DNA of 19,302 bases from positions 1 to 19,302 of the forward strand of contig PLYB01000302.1 in NCBI GenBank assembly GCA_003151655.1, read 5' to 3'. Each line of letters begins with the position of its first letter. The stretch's first letter is position 1. Positions 14,396-19,302 of the stretch are shown here, in pieces. Position numbers and translations under genes: made by a program. The DNA is from Gallionellaceae bacterium. Lineage in GTDB: Bacteria; Pseudomonadota; Gammaproteobacteria; Burkholderiales; Gallionellaceae. The notes under the pieces were generated by a model. It was not told where the DNA came from. It saw only the letters and a list, made by a program, of their open reading frames with translations, and ran no database searches.

Positions 14396-15177
14396 CGAAA
14401 ATACTGGCGATTACCAATCAAAAAGGGGGGGTGGGCAAAACCACCACCACCGTGAATCTTGCCGCGAGTCTGGCTGCTGCCAAGCAGCGGGTTTTATTGA
14501 TTGATCTTGACCCGCAGGGCAATGCCACGATGGGGAGTGGTATTGATAAGGCGGGACTTGCGGCTACTGTGTACGATGTACTTTTAGGACAAAAGGTTAT
14601 TCGTGAAGCACGGGTGACGGCAGATGCTGGAAAATATGATGTATTGCCTGCCAATCGTGAATTGGCAGGAGCAGAAATCGAGCTGGTTGATATCGAACAT
14701 CGTGAAACACGCCTTAAAAAAGCATTAGAAGTAGTTCACTCAGACTATGATTATGTGCTGATAGATTGCCCGCCCGCGCTAAACTTGCTGACCTTGAATG
14801 GCTTGTGTGCAGCGCAATCAGTTATGATTCCAATGCAGTGTGAATACTATGCGCTAGAGGGCTTAAGCGATCTGGTCAACACGATACGGAAAGTACGTAC
14901 TCACCTCAATCCGGAGTTGGAGATAGAAGGTTTGCTGCGAACCATGTTCGATCCACGCAATACCTTGGCGCAGCAAGTCTCAGAGCAACTGCAGCAACAT
15001 TTTGGTGAAAAAGTATACCGCACGGTAATTCCGCGGAATGTCCGCTTGGCGGAAGCACCAAGCTATGGAATTCCCGCGCTCTATCATGATAGCCAATCCA
15101 AAGGTACGTTGGCATATCTGGCATTGGCTGGAGAATTACTAAATAACGCATCACGTACCGCGACAGAAACAATTTAA
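14392..15177 (+). CDS. parA: Chromosome partitioning ATPase ParA (Soj)
   Basis: A 261-residue ParA/MinD-type ATPase that moves ParB-parS complexes over the nucleoid. The deviant Walker A KGGVGKTTTT occupies residues 11-20 with the signature Lys11 and Lys16; LIDLDPQGNAT (36-46) is the A' motif; DYVLIDCPPALNLLT is Walker B. There is no N-terminal DNA-binding domain, as expected of chromosomal rather than plasmid type Ia ParA. The Walker A codons contain a run of seven G bases (14425-14431). The parB gene follows after 8 bases, an operon. Confidence 0.97.
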   Translation: MTKILAITNQKGGVGKTTTTVNLAASLAAAKQRVLLIDLDPQGNATMGSGIDKAGLAATVYDVLLGQKVIREARVTADAGKYDVLPANRELAGAEIELVDIEHRETRLKKALEVVHSDYDYVLIDCPPALNLLTLNGLCAAQSVMIPMQCEYYALEGLSDLVNTIRKVRTHLNPELEIEGLLRTMFDPRNTLAQQVSEQLQQHFGEKVYRTVIPRNVRLAEAPSYGIPALYHDSQSKGTLAYLALAGELLNNASRTATETI

Positions 15178-15185
15178 GGAACATC

Positions 15186-16055
15186 ATGGCAAAACCAAAC
15201 AAAGGACTGGGGCGAGGCTTGGATGCTTTGCTGACCGGCGGCAAAGAGCAGGGTAACGATATGCTCCGTGAGCTTAAGGTAGGGCAACTTAAGCCGGGTA
15301 AATATCAACCGCGCAGCCACATGGATGAGGAGTCGCTAAAAGAACTCGCCGCATCCATTAAAGCTCAAGGAATTATGCAGCCAATCCTGGCGCGAGAATT
15401 GGTTAACGGGGATTATGAAATCATCGCGGGAGAACGCCGTTGGCGTGCGGCCCAATTAGCCGGGCTGACGCAAGTGCCGGTATTGTTGCGTAAAGTGCCG
15501 GATAATGCCGCGCTCGCCATGGCTTTGATTGAAAATATCCAGCGCGAGGACCTGAATCCTCTGGAGGAGGCGGTTGGTATTCAGCGTCTTATCGATGAAT
15601 TTCAAATGACGCATCAGGAGGCCGCAGATGCAGTTGGACGCTCGCGCAGTGCGGCAAGTAACTTGTTACGTTTGCTCAAGTTGCCGCAGATAGTGCAGGG
15701 TTTATTGATGGATGGCTCTCTGGATATGGGGCATGCACGTGCGTTGCTATCGCTTGAGGGGGCGCAGCAAGTATTGCTGGCAAATAAAATAGTACTGGAA
15801 GGTTTGTCGGTACGCGAAGCGGAAAAGCTGGTGCAACAACAAGGCGAGCAGGCTGCGGCGGAAAAAAATATTGGAATAAAAGCAGCAAAAACTCCAAATC
15901 GCGACGCGCTTAAATTGCAGGAAGAAATGAGCGAACACTTGGGTGCCCGCGTTGAAATTAAGCCAAACAGTAAAGGCGGCGGTAAGTTAATCATCGAATA
16001 TTCAAGTAACGATCACTTGGAAGAGTTCTTGGGTGGACTTAGAAAAGCGCGCTAA
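15186..16055 (+). CDS. parB: Chromosome partitioning protein ParB (Spo0J)
   Basis: A 289-residue ParB, a CTP-dependent DNA clamp that loads at parS. The N-terminus is the conserved chromosomal form (GLGRGLDALL, residues 8-17), which contacts ParA. The ParB/Srx fold shows KPGKYQPR (36-43), IMQPILAR, the CTP-binding GERRWRAA (82-89) and ENIQREDLNP (116-125). The helix-turn-helix lies around MTHQEAADAVGRSRSAASNLLRLLKLP. A linker leads to the C-terminal dimer domain (LGARVEIKPNSKGGGKLIIEYSS). Its targets are the parS sites at 5295-5310 and 11782-11797. Its 3' end overlaps the atpI frame. Confidence 0.97.
   Translation: MAKPNKGLGRGLDALLTGGKEQGNDMLRELKVGQLKPGKYQPRSHMDEESLKELAASIKAQGIMQPILARELVNGDYEIIAGERRWRAAQLAGLTQVPVLLRKVPDNAALAMALIENIQREDLNPLEEAVGIQRLIDEFQMTHQEAADAVGRSRSAASNLLRLLKLPQIVQGLLMDGSLDMGHARALLSLEGAQQVLLANKIVLEGLSVREAEKLVQQQGEQAAAEKNIGIKAAKTPNRDALKLQEEMSEHLGARVEIKPNSKGGGKLIIEYSSNDHLEEFLGGLRKAR
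16019..16025 (+). promoter_or_regulatory. Ribosome binding site that supports the GTG start of atpI
   Basis: GGAAGAG lies 7 bases before GTG at 16033, within parB. The alternative TTG at 16057, just after the parB stop, has no comparable site. Confidence 0.5.
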
Positions 16056-16536
16056 TTTGAACCTTGAAACGGGCGATGCCAAGCAACAAAGTTTGACACC
16101 CCCGCTAAACGCCGCTATCATCGCCGCGCTTTTCAATGCCGAAGTCCAGGAAAGACGGTTGGCGCGCAAGGTGCTAGGACTACAGATTTTGGTTTTACTA
16201 GTCGCCGCCGGCATAACAGCGTATAGCTGGAAAAGTTCGCCACAGTATGCGATAGCGGTGTTGGGTGGGGGGGGAGTATCCGTTCTAAATGGTGCATTGC
16301 TGGCTTGGAGAATGAGCCGGGCAGCGCAGAATCCGAACCATGACGCGCATCAACAATTACGGCTTATGTATTTTTACGCCGCCGAGAGATTTCTGGCGGT
16401 CGTTGTGTCGCTGGGTATTTGCTTGGCGGTGCTGAAATTAATGCCACTTGGGGTTTTGAGCGGCTTTGTATTGGGGCAAGCGGTGCTGTTAGTAAGCCGG
16501 TTGTTTTTGAAGATTAAGACTGAAGATAGCGACTAA
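16033..16536 (+). CDS. atpI: ATP synthase protein I (AtpI)
   Basis: A 167-residue membrane protein at the head of the ATP synthase operon, consistent with AtpI, which aids assembly of the c-ring. Four hydrophobic segments are visible, at about residues 47-63 (LGLQILVLLVAAGITAY), 72-92 (YAIAVLGGGGVSVLNGALLAW), 116-136 (FLAVVVSLGICLAVLKL) and 138-157. The N-terminal 45 residues are soluble. The GTG start overlaps parB by 23 bases; a TTG at 16057 is the alternative. A run of eight G bases (16267-16274) encodes part of GGGG in the second segment. The identification relies on hydropathy, position and weak family resemblance. Confidence 0.85.
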   Translation: MDLEKRANLNLETGDAKQQSLTPPLNAAIIAALFNAEVQERRLARKVLGLQILVLLVAAGITAYSWKSSPQYAIAVLGGGGVSVLNGALLAWRMSRAAQNPNHDAHQQLRLMYFYAAERFLAVVVSLGICLAVLKLMPLGVLSGFVLGQAVLLVSRLFLKIKTEDSD

Positions 16537-16539
16537 ATA

Positions 16540-17403
16540 ATGTCAAGCGAAGCGGAAACATCAGCAGAATATATCCATCATCACCTGCAAAATCTGACCT
16601 ATGGTCACTTGGCGGACGGCTCATGGGGCGTAGCTCACACTGCAGAAGAAGCCAAGGCCATGGGATTCTGGGCGCTTAATCTGGATACTTTCATCATGTC
16701 GTTCCTTTTGGGAGCACTGTTTCTGTTTGTGTTCCGTCGCGTAGCAAAAAACATCGTAGCCGGTACACCGGGAGGCTTACAGAATTTTTGTGAGTGGGCC
16801 ATTGAGTTTGTCGATAGCAGCGTGCGCGGCTCCTTTACCAGCAAGAACAACATGGTTGCCCCGTTGGCGCTGACCATTTTCTTCTGGGTGCTTACCATGA
16901 ATCTGATGGACTTGATTCCCATCGATTATGTTCCGCAAATTATGGGCGCTCTGGGCGTACCCTTCTTTAAAGTTGTTCCTTCAACCGATCCGAATGCAAC
17001 CTTCGGTATGGCAATCGGCGTATTTCTGCTGGTGTTGTACTACAGCGTAAAAATGAAAGGCCTTGGCGGTTTCGTGGGCGAACTGACATTGCAACCATTC
17101 GGTAAATGGGGCATGCCGGTCAACTTGCTGCTGGAAGGCGTGAACCTGATAGCCAAACCGATTTCACTGGCACTGCGTCTTTTCGGCAATATGTACGCCG
17201 GCGAAATGATCTTTATTCTGATCGCGCTGATGGGCGGAGCGTGGGCAGGCTTTTCAGCGGGAAATGCCACCTTGTATGGCTCGCAGATTTTGCTGTCTTT
17301 AGGCTGGGCGATCTTCCACATCCTGATTGTAACTTTGCAGGCGTTCATCTTTATGACGCTGACCGTGGTCTATCTGGACATGGCGCATCAGGAACACCAT
17401 TAA
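16540..17403 (+). CDS. atpB: ATP synthase Fo subunit a
   Basis: A 287-residue subunit a, the stator half of the proton path. The essential arginine is in LALRLFGNMYAGE (Arg213, equivalent to E. coli Arg210). Other conserved blocks are MNLMDLIPIDYVP, PFGKWGMPVNLLLEGVNLIAKP and the C-terminal LIVTLQAFIFMTLTVVYL. Five or six membrane helices are evident. The start ATG follows the atpI stop by 3 bases with only a weak ribosome binding site, so it may depend on coupling. Confidence 0.97.
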   Translation: MSSEAETSAEYIHHHLQNLTYGHLADGSWGVAHTAEEAKAMGFWALNLDTFIMSFLLGALFLFVFRRVAKNIVAGTPGGLQNFCEWAIEFVDSSVRGSFTSKNNMVAPLALTIFFWVLTMNLMDLIPIDYVPQIMGALGVPFFKVVPSTDPNATFGMAIGVFLLVLYYSVKMKGLGGFVGELTLQPFGKWGMPVNLLLEGVNLIAKPISLALRLFGNMYAGEMIFILIALMGGAWAGFSAGNATLYGSQILLSLGWAIFHILIVTLQAFIFMTLTVVYLDMAHQEHH

Positions 17404-17452
17404 AAATTTTCAGTCTCATTAACTTCACTTTTATCAAATAGGAGAAACAAAA

Positions 17453-17692
17453 ATGGAATTAGCAAACGCACTGCTGTACATCGCTGGCGCACTGATGATG
17501 GGTCTGGGCGCTCTTGGCGCAGCCGTCGGTATTGGTATTTTGGGTGGCCGTTTCCTTGAGGGTGCAGCACGTCAACCGGAATTGATCCCGATGTTGCGCA
17601 CACAGTTCTTCGTGGTAATGGGTCTGGTCGACGCGGTTCCGATGATCGCTGTAGGTATCGCGATGTACGTTCTGTTTGCGGTGGCTCATTAA
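17453..17692 (+). CDS. atpE: ATP synthase Fo subunit c
   Basis: A 79-residue hairpin protein that forms the rotor ring. Two hydrophobic helices flank the polar loop GRFLEGAARQPE (31-43). The proton-carrying acid is Asp60 in GLVDAVPMI. The Gln, Ser/Thr and Glu set of sodium-binding rings is absent, which points to proton coupling. The gene has a strong ribosome binding site (TAGGAG, about 8 bases before the ATG), in keeping with the many copies per enzyme, and a 49-base leader after atpB. Confidence 0.98.
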   Translation: MELANALLYIAGALMMGLGALGAAVGIGILGGRFLEGAARQPELIPMLRTQFFVVMGLVDAVPMIAVGIAMYVLFAVAH

Positions 17693-17738
17693 TTCATTCG
17701 CCATCAGCGACAACGCATAACTAAGAAAGGACGCTTGC

Positions 17739-18209
17739 ATGAATATCAATGCAACTCTTCTCGCTCAGACCATCATGTTCGCACTGTTCGTGTGGTTCTG
17801 CATGAAGTTCGTTTGGACGCCAATCGTAGCAGCGCTGGACGAGCGTAAGAAGCAAATCGCCGACGGCTTGGCGGAAGCAGAGCGCGCTAAACACGATCTG
17901 GAATTGGCTGCAAAACGTTCTGCAGAGCTGCTGCGCGAAGCTAAAGAAAAAGCTGGCGATATCGTCGCCAATAGCGAAAAGCGAGCCAGTGAAATTGTGG
18001 AAGAAGCCAAGACACAGGCCAAGGTAGAAGGCGGACGTATTATCGCCGGAGCCAAGGCTGAAATCGATCAAGAAGTATTTAGAGCCAAGGAACAGTTGCG
18101 CACGCAGGTATCATCGATTGCGCTGGCTGGTGCGAGTAAGATTCTTGGCCGCGAAATCGATGCAAAAGCGCACAGCGATTTGCTCGATAAACTTGTCGCG
18201 GAAATCTGA
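17739..18209 (+). CDS. atpF: ATP synthase Fo subunit b
   Basis: A 156-residue subunit b of the peripheral stalk. One N-terminal membrane segment (residues about 5-25, LLAQTIMFALFVWFCMKFVW) is followed by a long charged helix with a coiled-coil-like pattern (ADGLAEAERAKHDLELAAKRS and onward), and a conserved end that contacts subunit delta (GASKILGREIDAKAHSDLLDKLVAEI). AAGGA precedes the ATG. Next comes atpH after 5 bases. Confidence 0.97.
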   Translation: MNINATLLAQTIMFALFVWFCMKFVWTPIVAALDERKKQIADGLAEAERAKHDLELAAKRSAELLREAKEKAGDIVANSEKRASEIVEEAKTQAKVEGGRIIAGAKAEIDQEVFRAKEQLRTQVSSIALAGASKILGREIDAKAHSDLLDKLVAEI

Positions 18210-18214
18210 TCGCC

Positions 18215-18748
18215 ATGTCTGAAGCCATAACTATTGCACGTCCTTACGCACAAGCGGCGTTTGATGAAGCACAAAAGTCGAATGCATTAAAAGCTTGGTC
18301 CGAGTTATTGATCGAGCTGGCCGAATTGGTTAATCAAGCCGAAGTGCGCGCAGTGATAAACAATCCAAAGGTATCCAAGACTCAGGTCTTTGGTCTGATG
18401 GAGGCATTTATGGGCGCGACGGCAAATGCACAGCAACGCAATTTTGTACATATTCTGGCGGACAACCAGCGTTTACCGGTATTGCCCGAAATTGCTGCGA
18501 TTTTTGAGGCATTGAAGGCGGAAGCAGAAAAAACGGTTGCAGTAGTAGTGGACTCGGCATTTGAGTTGTCGGCTGCGCAACAGGAAAAGATCGTCGGCTC
18601 GCTGAAAAAACGCATGGGTCGTGAGGTCAAGCTTACCTGTAATGTCAAAAAAGATTTGCTGGGTGGCGTGGTAATTCGCGCCGGAGATAAAGTGATAGAC
18701 GGTTCCGCACGTACTCGCCTTGGCGAAATGGCGGTCGCCCTAGCCTGA
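18215..18748 (+). CDS. atpH: ATP synthase F1 subunit delta
   Basis: A 177-residue delta subunit, which joins the peripheral stalk to the top of F1. The family pattern is visible: TIARPYAQAAFDEA at residues 6-19, NPKVSKTQ in the helical domain, FVHILADNQRLPVLPEI, and the C-terminal part LLGGVVIRAGDKVIDGSARTRL. The start gives a normal N-terminus (MSEAITIARPYA). The ribosome binding site is weak, and coupling to atpF is likely. Confidence 0.97.
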   Translation: MSEAITIARPYAQAAFDEAQKSNALKAWSELLIELAELVNQAEVRAVINNPKVSKTQVFGLMEAFMGATANAQQRNFVHILADNQRLPVLPEIAAIFEALKAEAEKTVAVVVDSAFELSAAQQEKIVGSLKKRMGREVKLTCNVKKDLLGGVVIRAGDKVIDGSARTRLGEMAVALA

Positions 18749-18778
18749 TAAAGAATTATCAAGAATGAGGAAATCCAG

Positions 18779-19302
18779 ATGAAGCTCAACCCTTCCGAAA
18801 TAAGTAATTTGATTCGCAGTCGCATCGAAAACTTCGAAGCACTGACCCAGGCGCGCACCGAAGGTACGGTGGTCAGCGTTACCGATGGTATTGTTCGCGT
18901 CCACGGCTTATCCGATGTTATGCAGGGCGAAATGTTGGAATTCCCCGGCAATACTTTCGGTCTGGCGCTAAATTTGGAGCGCGACTCTGTCGGTGCAGTT
19001 GTTCTCGGAGAATACGAGCACATCACCGAAGGCGATACCGTTAAATGTACGGGTCGTATTTTGGAAGTGCCAGTTGGCCCCGAGTTGCGTGGCCGTGTAG
19101 TCAATGCGCTGGGTCAGCCAATTGACGGAAAAGGCCCGATCAATGCCAAGCTCACCGACAAAATTGAAAAAACTGCGCCAGGCGTGATTGCACGTAAATC
19201 AGTCGACCAACCGGTACAAACAGGTTTGAAGTCCATCGACTCGATGGTTCCAGTTGGTCGCGGCCAGCGCGAACTGATCATTGGTGACCGTCAAACAGGT
19301 AA
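18779..19302 (+). CDS. atpA: ATP synthase F1 subunit alpha, N-terminal part (3' end outside window)
   Basis: The first 174 codons of the alpha subunit, cut by the window end. It begins MKLNPSEISNLIRSRIENFE. The N-terminal beta-barrel shows GTVVSVTDGIVRVHGLSDVMQGEM. GRVVNALGQPIDGKGPI and the start of the nucleotide-binding domain follow: QTGLKSIDSMVPVGRGQRELIIGD, then RQTG, the first residues of the P-loop GDRQTGKT. GAGG precedes the ATG by about 9 bases. Gene order b, delta, alpha is that of the usual proteobacterial atp operon; gamma, beta and epsilon should follow. Confidence 0.98.
   Translation, partial: MKLNPSEISNLIRSRIENFEALTQARTEGTVVSVTDGIVRVHGLSDVMQGEMLEFPGNTFGLALNLERDSVGAVVLGEYEHITEGDTVKCTGRILEVPVGPELRGRVVNALGQPIDGKGPINAKLTDKIEKTAPGVIARKSVDQPVQTGLKSIDSMVPVGRGQRELIIGDRQTG

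Noticed and set aside
18382..19104. Long minus-strand open frame opposite atpH and atpA
   Set aside because: It is Ser/Thr/Arg-rich, antisense to two well-conserved ATP synthase genes, and has no domain or ribosome binding site.
1..19302. A new defence island, prophage, CRISPR array or biosynthetic cluster
   Set aside because: Outside the topA-gyrB accessory gap every gene is a conserved origin-region gene in its usual order; no repeats, transposases, integrases or tRNA targets are visible.

Overview
This window covers the replication-origin neighbourhood of a betaproteobacterial chromosome, probably order Nitrosomonadales and possibly Gallionellaceae. The evidence is the L34 sequence, the style of the ParB, GyrB and ATP synthase proteins, and the gene order. 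The exact genus cannot be read from sequence alone. No rRNA, tRNA, CRISPR array, insertion sequence or prophage is visible.

Left part (1-2830). The 3' end of topA runs rightward. It is followed by about 2 kb of accessory DNA on the minus strand: an orphan single-span membrane protein, a gene-poor gap, and a two-gene toxin-antitoxin module of the TumE (DUF6516) / HTH antitoxin type. The module has a near-consensus promoter placed so that the toxin mRNA would be leaderless, whereas the antitoxin has a strong ribosome binding site. A long hairpin flanked by A and T tracts separates it from gyrB.

Origin part (2850-8100). gyrB, dnaN and dnaA lie in a row on the minus strand (transcribed dnaA to dnaN to gyrB). 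The AT-rich dnaA-dnaN spacer has four DnaA-box-like sites, two of them opposed in a large inverted repeat. The dnaA-rpmH spacer has one perfect DnaA box, TTATCCACA. Either spacer, or both, could be oriC.

Right part (8099-19302, plus strand). rpmH, rnpA, yidD, yidC and mnmE are packed with overlaps behind a strong rpmH promoter with a GC-rich discriminator. mnmG, rsmG, parA, parB and the F1Fo ATP synthase operon (atpI, B, E, F, H and the first third of atpA) follow. Two parS sites, one perfect 16-mer in the mnmE-mnmG gap and one with a single change in the dnaN-gyrB gap, bracket the origin and are the expected targets of the ParB encoded here.

Most of the window is conserved housekeeping DNA. 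The accessory stretch between topA and gyrB is the only place where something less well described may sit. I saw no clear new multi-gene system. The best leads are the leaderless toxin promoter with its overlapping palindromes and the orphan membrane protein.
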